Position numbers and translations under genes: made by a program
Notes under the pieces: model-generated
What the model saw: the letters and a program-made list of their open reading frames with translations, nothing else
Told to the model about the DNA's origin: nothing
The model's database searches: none
NCBI GenBank assembly: GCA_900095095.1
Contig: FMBT01000198.1
Span: forward strand, 1-20,723
DNA length: 20,723 bases
Direction of reading: 5' to 3'
DNA from: Fragilariopsis cylindrus CCMP1102
Taxonomy: Eukaryota > Bacillariophyta > Bacillariophyceae > Bacillariales > Bacillariaceae
Part shown: piece after piece, positions 1 through 8,632 of the stretch
Layout: the number at the start of each line of letters is the position of its first letter
Position numbering within the stretch: position 1 is the stretch's first letter

Positions 1-76
1 TCCAGAAAGTGGTTCCTTAGTTATTAATTCCTTTATCGATAGTATCGTCTGATTTTTCGATTACCTACTTCTTTCA

Positions 77-1336
77 TTACTTCTTTTCAGTCTTCTTAGT
101 AGATTTATCACCATCTGACTTTTCCTTGCTAGCATCGCCCTTCTTGGTGGCTGTAGCCTTTTCCTTTTCTGTTTCTTCCTTCTTTTCTTCTTCCATGTCA
201 ATTCCATCCTCTCCATATCGGATACGATTATTAATTAAATCATGTAAAGCAATAACAGATCTGATCAATGCTGATAAATAAATGGCCAATTGCATATCAT
301 TTGTTTTTATTAGGATACTTCGAACCATATCTTCTGTATTGAGATTAGGTAATAAATTTAAAATAGTTTGCAAGTTGGCAACAACTTCTGGATTGACCGT
401 ACGGTCACCTCGGACACATGCTTCTAAGTAATCCTTACATTCGACTAGTTTTTCCGTTAAAGTTGTAAGACCAGCAATCTTACCCTTAATTAGAGATGTG
501 ACAGTACTCACAGTTGGATCATTGATATCCCGTAACAAATGTTCCACACCGACTTCTTCTGCCTCAATAGCACCCATTTCACTTGGTACGTGTGCAAAAC
601 TTAATTTGACTTCTCTTTGTCCATCCTTAGTGGACACTTCTTCTACGACCTTGTACGAAGTGGTTGGTGAAGATTGTCGATCGGGACGGATATCGATGAT
701 ACACATAACTGGCGGTGTAATCGTCTTGGCAGGTAAAAATCGTTTCACGATATCATGAATCCTTAAATCATTCTGTCGAATTTGTGGCCCGGTCGAGTAA
801 AAGCCAACAACACGTTCCTTGGCACTAACTTTACGAAACATAATATGCATATTTTCTAAGTAATTATGATCCAAGTAAAATACGGACTTGAATGGAAAAA
901 TAATATGATGCGACGTAAATTAAATAAAACGCAATTACAAATTACAAATATACGAGAGGAAAAAAATATGACAGTTGTTTACAAGGTAAGCAACATGATG
1001 AAACAAAATAGTCGGATGGGATGCCGTTTAAAAAGTCATCCACTATAACTAATACAGGAAACAAAACAAAAAATAAAGTAAAGTAAAACTTACAGCATTC
1101 TTGGAATCTTCTTCGAAGGGTACCGCAAAGGAATTAGTACAGTCCACAATTCCTTTTGATACGGATCCTAATAATACTCCTACTACACGCTTTCGGGTAC
1201 CTCGAGCTACTCGATGATAATGATCGGCAACACTCAATAGTACCAATGGATGCATCGTAACTCCTTCAATAGTTCCAATTAAAGGTGTATCTAACACGGG
1301 TGCATCATCATTGTTGTCTATTTCCATTGATGTCAT
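77..1336 (-). CDS. RPN8: 26S proteasome non-ATPase regulatory subunit 7 (RPN8/PSMD7), two exons
   Basis: A lid subunit of the 26S proteasome that pairs with the deubiquitinase RPN11. Exon 1 is 1336-1094 and exon 2 is 886-77. The intron 1093-887 (207 nt) has a GTAAGT donor and a pyrimidine-rich CAAG acceptor. The joined protein is 350 aa. The splice restores the family run [13 protein letters not shown], matching SVWFLDHDYLENM in animal PSMD7. The MPN domain covers about residues 18-150. Other family blocks are [31 protein letters not shown] and a C-terminal [14 protein letters not shown] helix, followed by a Lys/Glu-rich tail. The JAMM zinc ligands are absent: FYSTGP stands where active enzymes have HxHP. 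This is normal for RPN8, which is a catalytically inactive partner. The start ATG at 1336 precedes a short acidic leader. No frame break is seen. It is divergent from the TRAPPC4 gene. Confidence 0.96.
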
Positions 1337-1699
1337 GACTAGTTGTTTTTTTGTTCTATTTATTGTACTTTATCGTCGCTGCAAATTCAATAAAGGGTAG
1401 AGTTGACAATGCTTTTCGATGTTGTAATATTGTGATGTTGTTAATGTTGTTGTCGTCGTGATCGTCGTGCGAAATTCGATCTTGTTCTGTCCGTTTCTTA
1501 TTTTTAAAAGTGAAAACCTAACTAACTAAAATTATGCCGATTACAGTCTTAAATTAACAATCCTCGAATTGAGAAGTTAAGTTAGTACTACGTAGTAGCA
1601 TTTATTGCATGAAACGAAAAACGAAAGAAGTAACAAGACATAAAAATGTAAATGGTCATCAAAAGTAGAGGCAATCTATTAGGTAATAGAATAATAATA
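1337..1699. promoter_or_regulatory. Divergent intergenic region between RPN8 and TRAPPC4
   Basis: The 363 nt between the RPN8 start and the TRAPPC4 start must carry both promoters. It is AT-rich with a TTGT/GTCGTCGT-rich patch around 1430-1470. I see no clear TATA box, CCAAT box or E2F-type site. An alternative in-frame ATG for TRAPPC4 lies at 1652. Confidence 0.5.
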
Positions 1700-2145
1700 A
1701 TGTTCCTACATCTTTTCATCGTCAACAAGTCTGGGGGTCTCATTCATCATCGATCACTCAGTTCGAAGGCACCAAAACTTGGTACGAATGAATGGCTTCG
1801 AATCGGATCGACGTTTCATTCATTATATGCAATTGCAAATGAAGCCTCACCGGTAAAACTACCCGGTAATAAAAAGAATGGTGCGATGATGGTATTGAAG
1901 AAATTCAAGCGGATGGTATGACACTTAACTGTTTCCAAACCCGAACTGGTCTTAAATTTGTTATAACAGCTGAACCGAATACAACAGCTGCTGTAGATTT
2001 AGGACAAATATTACGTGAAATTTATATGCTTTATACTGATTGTTGTCTTAAGGATCCATTCTACGAACTTGAAATGCCAATCCGGTGTGAACTATTCACA
2101 CAGGGTGTTGAGAATCTTATTCAAAAGTACAGTAGGATTCGTTAA
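1700..2145 (+). CDS. TRAPPC4: Trafficking protein particle complex subunit 4 (TRAPPC4/TRS23/sybindin), one frame break
   Basis: A core subunit of the TRAPP complexes, which act as Rab GTPase exchange factors in ER-Golgi and Golgi traffic. The longin-like fold starts with FLHLFIVNKSGGLI and continues with STFHSLYAIA, NCFQTRTGLKFV and the family signature KDPFYELEMPIRCELF near the C-terminus. It lacks the PDZ-like insert of animal TRAPPC4 and matches the short plant form. The frame changes once: residues to about 1870 read in one frame, and from GIEEIQADGM onward in the -1 frame. Two stops in the -1 frame just before 1871 confine the break to the A5 run 1871-1875 or slightly downstream. One missing A there gives a 148-aa protein with no residue lost from the conserved blocks. 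I chose ATG 1700 because FLHLF aligns with the family N-terminus; ATG 1652 would add 16 unconserved residues. Confidence 0.9.
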
Positions 2146-2749
2146 ATGGATACAACCATGGAGGACGGATATGGAGATATGCTATTCTAGATTCATACAT
2201 ACAGGTTGAAAACTTAACTACGACATTGTAATAATAATCAACTTTTGAAGGAGAGGGAGGAATAGATAGATCAATGCGTTGGATTGAATTGTATCGTATC
2301 AACATGTATGGTAGATTCTATTCCAGAAAAAAATCTATGTTAATATAAGGCATGATATGTGGATACTGTAGAATTTCGATCATTTTCCTTTATTTAATTT
2401 TTTTATGATGAGTTTGATGGCGAGCATCGATGGCATACTTTGTATGGTAGCGTTATCGAGGGGATTTGTGTTGAAAAATTATTTATGATCTGGTAGGAAG
2501 TGGCATACCGCCGAAAGCTTCGGTTAGGTGAAAAATGGCGAGACTACTAGTACACGTGTAGAGACAAAAAGAAAAGCCATAATTCCACGACATAAGTAGG
2601 AAATTTTGATAAGGAATGCTTCGTCACCATGCGCAGCAGTATGTATAGTTGATTCTTCCTATTCGTTCAGATGTATGACCAATTTCGTAGTCGAAATACA
2701 ATAAAATACCAGCTTTAGATAGAAATACCAGTTTTAGATGTAGCTTTCT
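2146..2749. other. Intergenic region between convergent TRAPPC4 and EF-hand genes
   Basis: A 604-nt stretch that should hold the two 3' UTRs. I found no coding signal in any frame. It contains a small perfect hairpin (CCGAA-AGC-TTCGG, about 2512-2524) and the short tandem repeat listed separately at 2704-2739. No polyadenylation signal could be assigned with confidence. Confidence 0.5.
2704..2739. repeat. Two-copy 19-nt-period tandem repeat
   Basis: AAATACCAGCTTTAGAT (2704-2720) is repeated as AAATACCAGTTTTAGAT (2723-2739) with one mismatch. It sits immediately downstream of the stop codon of the minus-strand EF-hand gene, in its presumed 3' UTR. It is probably a simple local duplication. 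Confidence 0.7.
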
Positions 2750-5700
2750 CTACTCAGGCTGATCATTTGTAGTTGTAGATGAGGTAACGTTGCCCCGACC
2801 TTGACGCCCAAACCAATCGCTGATAGTATCTGTTAAGCGCTCATTATTTGCTTCTCCTTCTCGTTCAGCCATAGTATAACCTTCTACAAAACGGTCATAG
2901 AAAGATTTGGGTTTTGGAGTAGAAGCCCCGTTCTGAGTTTCGGATGAATGTGGTGTTACCTCCGTCGTTGATGATAATGATTTAAAGGACTTTGGAGATA
3001 CTTCGTCGTCAGTAGACGAAGAAGAAACGCTAGCGGATTCGCTCGAATCTTCGACCGTAAATACTGCTGCCGCTGCTGCTGCTATCTCTTCAGTCTCCGC
3101 GAGTTGCTTCGCACGAGCTGTTACTTTTTTATTCTCTCGTGCTGCACGGACACCGTTCCATACCCTATCCATCGTTATTATGAATGTGCGTTGCGGAACT
3201 GTAAATGCAAGATAGTAGTTGCCCAAAAAGCGGCCTGGTCGTAGAACAACACTAATTTCAAATCGAAGTTTTCCATTGCGGACATAGATAGAGCGAATAC
3301 AATTGTCTTCTCCCATGTCAAAACCACCAGTATCGTCATCGACTTGGAAGGGAGAATAAATTGGAAAGAAGGAGTAGTATGGATCTGGTCGTTCTGGTGG
3401 TATAATACCCATGGCTCCACAGACTGCATTCACACCCTTTTCTACAACAGGGGGACATTCGAAGACCAAAGCAAGTTCAGGTTCAACCAACTTGATCACC
3501 TGTCCATTCTTTCGTGTCCCAATCTTAGTTCGGAGCTTGAAAGTTTGTTCGACAAGTAGCGCATCAGGACTTGCGCGGATTCTTGCACGACCAGTAATGA
3601 TCAGTTTGTCTCTATTATCAAACTCAACATTTGAAAATCCAAGTACTTCCACGACTGGCGCAGTTTCACATGTCATCTTCCATTGACGACCAAAAATCCA
3701 TGCACCATCCCCTATGTCACGTAATGATCGTAACCTAACTCTCAAGGCTCGTGCTACTAGCCGTTTCAACGCAGCGTCTACTAGAAAGGATCCCATGACA
3801 TCTTCACGGGTGAATGAAGCAGTTACTGTTGCTGTAAATGGTTCCAGAATCAGAGGACCTCCTGGTGCAACTTTTTTTACAAAAGGAAGTCCACCAAAAA
3901 GCAATCGACGAAGGTCTAAGTTTACCTTTGAAAGAACGATTGAACCCATTTCAGTCTCGAGCACATCTTCTCCTAGCGTATTGCCCTTAAGCGAATCTCG
4001 TGCTGCCGATGCAACCGCAACTGCTTTTCTTGATATACCTTGGGATGCCTCAGCCGCCTTTTTTGATATACCTTGAGAAACGCTTTGAATGGAATCTTTC
4101 ACAGCATTGAACGGATTTTTCTCACTTCCTTTCCCATCATCATTATCCTCTTTTTCAGCAGCACGTAATTTAGCCATATCTGCTACCATTTGCTTGTACT
4201 CTTCACGGTCAACCTCGCCATCACCGTTGTAGTCATACAAACGAACAAGATCTAATGCTAATTCTTCAATAGAATCTTGATCTGTTGGTTTAAGACCGGA
4301 TATACTATTTAATGCCTGAGCTATTTCAACGCTGTCAAGAGTACCACTGTTATCTTCATCGATACGATCAAAGCCTTCATCTGCGCATTCGACAAAGTTA
4401 AGTTCTGATAAACTCTCATCCTCCTTTTGTTCTTTACTACTGGATTCTGTCGTCATAGAAACAGTATTATTATTATTCTGATCATTTTTGTTTTTACTAT
4501 TATTATCAACGATTTTATCATCAATAGAATTCGTCACCGTCGTCGTCGTCGCTGGTGGTGTTGTTGATCCACCAAAACGGATAGGTCCAAAACCAAGACG
4601 AGAAAAATTAATACGAATCTCATCAACTTCTTTTCTCCAAATCGGTGTCCTGGTTGTTGTAGTTAGTTCAATATCAAGATCTTCAACTTCTATTGCCAAT
4701 CCATTCAGTAACCCCATTAATGAACGTTCTACATAACTTTTGTCATGCTTTTTATTTCTCTCAATTAATGCTCGATTCATTAGAGAAGAAAGTTTATTTG
4801 TTCGTGTTTGTTCACGACGGATACCTTCCTCTAGTGTTCGTGCATTTCGTTTTCTCCATAACCGTCGTAACGAGTATGGTTCCTTGTTATTACTATTATT
4901 ATTATTATTACTATTATTATATCATCATCATCATACGAAATATTATTCGTGTTGGATGATGATGTAATACTTGTACCATCATTCGGCATCAATTCGGTTG
5001 TATTTGAAATTGAAGTTGAAGTTATATTCGGTCGTCGTGACGATATACCGAATATTCTTTTTATACCATTGAAAGCCCGTCTTCTACGAGTGGTAGACAG
5101 TTTGTATAATGTATTCAAGTATTCTTCGTTTGCTCGTATTTGTATTTGTATTTGTTTCGCTCTTCTATTGATGAAAAGTCAACGGATTCTGATGAACCCT
5201 CTTCTTCTTCTGCTTCTTCTGCTTCTTGTCCAGATAAATTTTCATTTTTTCTTCCACTAGTTCCATCTTCATGCTGATTGGCTTTATTAGCTATTTCATC
5301 ATTATTTTGTTGCTGAAGTATAGAATCGTTTTCGTTAGAAAGGATATCGTTATCATCAGTCAAAACTTTCGCTAAATTATGCATATCATCACCATTATCC
5401 GATGATGATGATGATGATTCTTTCTTACTATATCCATTTCGAATAGAATTATTCGTAGTAGTAGTAGTAGGAAGGACAGTACTATCAAAATTCTTCTTCT
5501 CTCCTTCTCCATTTGTTTTTATTGACAGTAAAATGCCGTCAACAGAATGTTTAATATCTGTTTCCGCAGTGGCATCACCACCACCACCACCACCATTAAT
5601 ATTGTTATTATTCGTGTGAAAGAACTTTTCAGCTTCATCATAATAATAAGAAGACGACACATTCAAATTGTCGTCTTTTCTTTCAGAAGCAAGCGAATCA

Positions 5701-6149
5701 ATCTCCTCCTGTGTGTTACTCCTTCTTGATGATGATGATGAAGAAGACACAATCGACGCAGTAGTGCTTGTACCAGTATTCTTGTCATAATAAGAATTCC
5801 TCCTCCGTTTTGAACTTCTTATTGCACGTATTCTTGTACAAGTATTCATCGGTATGTAAGCATATGCAGTAGTAATTACCATTGTTTTGGGGAAGGGAAC
5901 GGAAAGCAATATATTTACAACAAGTAGTGTTGATATAATAACTTGAAAGGTTGGTGGCAGTACTATATTTCTTAACTTTCTTCTTTCTCTCATCATTATG
6001 GCCTTTTTTGATTTTGATTTTGAGGAGTCGTCGTGTCGATGTCGACTTTGTTGTAGTAATAGCAATTTCATAGTTTCAGGAGTACCTTCTGCTACTTCTG
6101 TTGTTGTTAGTGTTGTCGTTGTCGTTGTTGTTGACGTGCAACTCTTCAT
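2750..6149 (-). CDS. Predicted plastid/secretory protein with EF-hand pair and DUF2993-like C-terminal half; two frame breaks
   Basis: Not recognised as a named gene. The N-terminus has a basic segment, a hydrophobic helix (about residues 69-90) and TAYA|YIPM, which resembles the aromatic +1 cleavage site of diatom plastid presequences. A long low-complexity Ser/Asn/Asp/Glu stretch follows. Near 4740-4560 comes a conserved-looking segment with GLAIEVEDLDIEL. Two canonical EF-hand loops follow: DEDNSGTLDSVE (4360-4325) and DYNGDGEVDREE (4234-4199), each with Asp1, Asp/Asn3, Asp/Ser5 and Glu12. The last ~350 residues, with LVEQTFKLR and LRPGRFLGNYYLAFTVP, resemble the DUF2993 lipid-binding family. 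The frame breaks twice, each like one missing base: between 5178 and 5118, and between 4921 and 4831 at a GAT/ATA repeat. With both counted the protein is 1133 aa. A calcium-responsive lipid-binding role is inference only. Confidence 0.75.
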
Positions 6150-6346
6150 ATTGTCATAGCGGCGAGGTTTTTCCGTAGTCTCCGTGTGCCTTCCAAAAAC
6201 GCTACTAACGTATATAAATTTATGTTTTGATGTTGTGTTTCCTCCACGATCCTTCTTGTTTCAGCTGTCGCTTTTTTATTTTACGGGGCGGAAAATTGAA
6301 AAGGCCTACGAGGTGCAGTAATACGTTTTGCGAAGAACAATCCCAA

Positions 6347-6354
6347 TTTCGCGC
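6347..6354 (+). promoter_or_regulatory. E2F/DP consensus site TTTCGCGC
   Basis: TTTCGCGC is an exact match to the E2F consensus TTTSSCGC. It lies about 620 nt upstream of the coiled-coil gene start and about 200 nt upstream of the EF-hand gene start. A CCAAT pentamer begins two bases after it. The coiled-coil protein has cell-cycle degron and CDK motifs, so I favour that gene as the target. Binding is not shown. Confidence 0.45.
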
Positions 6355-6390
6355 ACCAATAAAACGTTTCATGACGCACTCGACTCTCAC

Positions 6391-6600
6391 GTACTTCCTC
6401 CGGGCAACGCATGATTCGCACGCGCTATGTATGAAAATTAAGTCGCGCTAAAGCACGCTAAAATCTTAATTCTACTCACAAATACGAAATGTACGAAAAA
6501 AATAAAAATAAGCGAAGAGTTTTAGGGTTCAAAGCGCTTTTATCGTATAATAATTTCTAGCGATAGCGCGTACGAATTATGCGTTGCCGGGAGGAAGTAC
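6391..6600. repeat. Inverted repeat with 38-nt arms and 134-nt spacer
   Basis: The left arm 6391-6428 (starting GTACTTCCTCCGGGCAACGC) and the right arm 6563-6600 are reverse complements with three mismatches over 38 nt. Weaker similarity continues inward through GAAAATTA/AGAAATTA. The arms are more GC-rich than the spacer. I see no convincing target-site duplication and no coding capacity. It could be a small non-autonomous MITE-like element or a strong hairpin in the upstream region. Confidence 0.75.
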
Positions 6601-6680
6601 TAGTAATCAAAGTATTCGAATGAGTCGAACAATCATTCGAAAACTAATATTTAATTTTTTTTGTGTTGCTGAGTTACTTT

Positions 6681-6914
6681 TCAGTATATCGTGAATGAAT
6701 TGGAAGATTCTTTATTAGGCTCAACAGTTTCAAGTTCTCTAAGTACCGTTTTCAAACAGTCGCGCTTAAAATCGACACGACTGTCATTTTTCAACCCACA
6801 CAACTCGTGTACGATGGAGACCAGAGCAACTTCGGCACTTGAGATGCACAAATTATTTTCCTTCATATCCTTGTCAAAGCCAACAAGATACTGTATGTTA
6901 CCCAAACCACCCAA
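6681..6914 (-). pseudogene. Isolated 77-codon open frame, possible gene fragment
   Basis: This minus-strand frame has balanced, protein-like composition with little low complexity, including LVGFDKDMKENN and ALVSIVHELCGL, in a region otherwise without coding signal. It lacks an ATG: the first codons follow an in-frame TGA, and no methionine comes before about residue 17. It resembles no family I know. It may be a duplicated gene fragment, the last exon of an overlooked gene, or chance. Confidence 0.2.
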
Positions 6915-6976
6915 AGATCATTAACGGACCCTAATATTCGTTGGTAATTCTTGGATCAAATCGAAAGGAAAAAATT

Positions 6977-8425
6977 ATGGTTGTTATAATAAACACGACA
7001 TCGTCGACGGCGACCACAACGACGTCGTCAACGACTGAAATGCCGATGGATAGTTGCACGACGGTTGATTTTGATTGCAATGATGCATTGGAACAAGCGA
7101 GAATGGATGCCATCGAGGCAGGTACAGCTTTAGAAGATTTAGTTGAGGGTATGAAGGCAGTTAAAAGAATCCTAGAACGTCCTTATCTCGATAATGAACG
7201 CAATGTCAGCAACAACAACGACAATAGTAGTAGTAGTAGTAGTAGTAGTGTAGTTTCTACAGATGTCAAACTCATATCCGCACTTTCAGAAAAATTAATA
7301 GGAGTTCTTGGTTCTGAATTGACTGGTTTAATGAATGCAGCAGAAATGACAAAAGGATATAAACATCTTCATTGTAAAGAAGATTCCACCATCCTTAAGG
7401 ATCTACGTCGTGCCAAAAAAGTTGCAGTGAAGGCAAATCATCGAGCTGATAAAGCAGAAAAGAATAGTCGTCGTTTGTACGATGAAAAACGATGTCTTAT
7501 TCAAGAAGTACAAAGGCTGAGAAATGATCGTACCATCCTTGTAAAGGAAGTTAAATCACTCCGTCGTGTGGTCAAATATAAGAAAAAGTTTTATGTACGT
7601 GATTGTTTGACAGCTCACGAATCGCTTCTTAAAACATCATCATCTACTGGATCTACTACTAATAGTAAAATGATTGCCTCGATGGTTTCTAACAAAGAAA
7701 ACTTAAACAACTATGTCCATCTTCCTCGGATTGGAGAACAAAGCGATGAGCAAAATAATAGTAATAGTAATAATGCACTTCGAGTTGTGAGGTATTCGAA
7801 AAGAAATGAATTGTCCAGTCCCAAATCTACTATTACGGCTAAGGAGACTCCTCCAACTAACACACAGCAGGGACCTAACTTTCCTGCTGGTATCAGCCTT
7901 GCTAGTGGATTTGATCGATTCAAGAAAACCTTGTCGCAATCTGGTCAGATGTGTCATGATCTAATGGAAGATGCTATCCATACAAAGAAAAATACCCATA
8001 CAAAGAAATACGACTGCAAATCAGTAGATGGCGGAGCGACAACAAAGTCGTGCTCCCCCCTTAAGGACGAAGAATCTCTTGTTACCGATTCGTCATTCGA
8101 GACTGATCCGACGGCGAGTATGAATAGTGAGACCAGCTTTTTTACTACTACACCCAGTCATAATAAGAGTATACCGGTGGAGTCCAGCTATGATAAAATG
8201 CCAAATAATCTGATTTTTCAAACTTCAATCGAAGGATCGAGTTCTCCTTACGATCTTACTTCTCCTTTGAAAATTACTCCAGAATCATCTCCATTGAAAC
8301 CTATATGTAACCCAAATGTACTCAGAACACTAGCAATATCAAATGGAGACGGACAAGTAGTAGTTGGATCTTCTGCACTACTAAAACCACGATCTCTTTC
8401 TACATTATTTAATGAAGTATCGTAA
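6977..8425 (+). CDS. Coiled-coil protein with KEN box and CDK phosphorylation motifs, probable cell-cycle regulator
   Basis: Not recognised as a named gene; 482 aa from ATG 6977 (an open frame upstream to 6941 has only a TTG). The N-terminal third has a helical segment (DALEQARMDAIEAGTALEDL) and a Ser run. A strongly basic coiled coil covers roughly residues 135-205, with LRRAKKVAVKANHRADKAEK and LRRVVKYKKKF. The rest is Ser/Thr-rich and probably disordered. KENLNN (7694-7711) is an exact KENxxN degron, the type read by the anaphase-promoting complex. Three S-P-L-K motifs (8053-8064, 8261-8272, 8288-8299) match the full CDK consensus, and several other SP/TP pairs surround them. The architecture, a basic coil plus a disordered tail with degron and CDK sites, suggests a mitotic or replication regulator, but the exact role is open. 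The frame is intact. Confidence 0.8.
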   Translation: MVVIINTTSSTATTTTSSTTEMPMDSCTTVDFDCNDALEQARMDAIEAGTALEDLVEGMKAVKRILERPYLDNERNVSNNNDNSSSSSSSSVVSTDVKLISALSEKLIGVLGSELTGLMNAAEMTKGYKHLHCKEDSTILKDLRRAKKVAVKANHRADKAEKNSRRLYDEKRCLIQEVQRLRNDRTILVKEVKSLRRVVKYKKKFYVRDCLTAHESLLKTSSSTGSTTNSKMIASMVSNKENLNNYVHLPRIGEQSDEQNNSNSNNALRVVRYSKRNELSSPKSTITAKETPPTNTQQGPNFPAGISLASGFDRFKKTLSQSGQMCHDLMEDAIHTKKNTHTKKYDCKSVDGGATTKSCSPLKDEESLVTDSSFETDPTASMNSETSFFTTTPSHNKSIPVESSYDKMPNNLIFQTSIEGSSSPYDLTSPLKITPESSPLKPICNPNVLRTLAISNGDGQVVVGSSALLKPRSLSTLFNEVS

Positions 8426-8632
8426 GAATATCTATCAACAAGACAACAAATTCACTTATCCAAAATGGAGCCTGACGGTGTCATTTCCACAAATGTCGTG
8501 TTTTCACACTGAAACATAGATGTATCTCTTTTTATAAATACTGCTAGCTATTTTTATTTAAGAATATATTACTATGCTATACTATATACGTATATATATA
8601 ATTTATACTATTAAACTTACACGCCTGGTTAA

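Larger units (their letters stand above)
6150..6976. promoter_or_regulatory. Divergent regulatory region with E2F-type site and inverted repeat
   Basis: 827 nt lie between the EF-hand gene (-) and the coiled-coil gene (+). It holds an exact E2F consensus (6347-6354) followed directly by a CCAAT pentamer (6356-6360), a long imperfect inverted repeat (6391-6600) and a 77-codon minus-strand open frame (6681-6914), all listed separately. The pairing of an E2F-type site with CCAAT is a familiar arrangement in cell-cycle promoters of other eukaryotes. Confidence 0.55.

Noticed and set aside
866..1048. Small plus-strand frame over the RPN8 intron
   Set aside because: It lies antisense to the intron and exon edge of RPN8, is Lys/Asn/Met-rich and resembles no protein.
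1871..1875. Programmed -1 ribosomal frameshifting as the explanation for the breaks
   Set aside because: No X XXY YYZ slippery heptamer in the zero frame was found at the TRAPPC4 or DUF819 sites. Six breaks in one gene, including one of opposite sign, are not plausible as programmed events.
1868..1902. A 35-nt GT...AG segment that would restore the TRAPPC4 frame as an intron
   Set aside because: It is far shorter than the other introns here (86-207 nt), has no pyrimidine tract, and would remove the conserved GIEE residues.
4831..4967. Poly-Tyr/Leu frames on the plus strand around 4880-4940
   Set aside because: They arise from the ATT/ATC trinucleotide repeat that encodes Asn and Asp runs in the minus-strand EF-hand gene.
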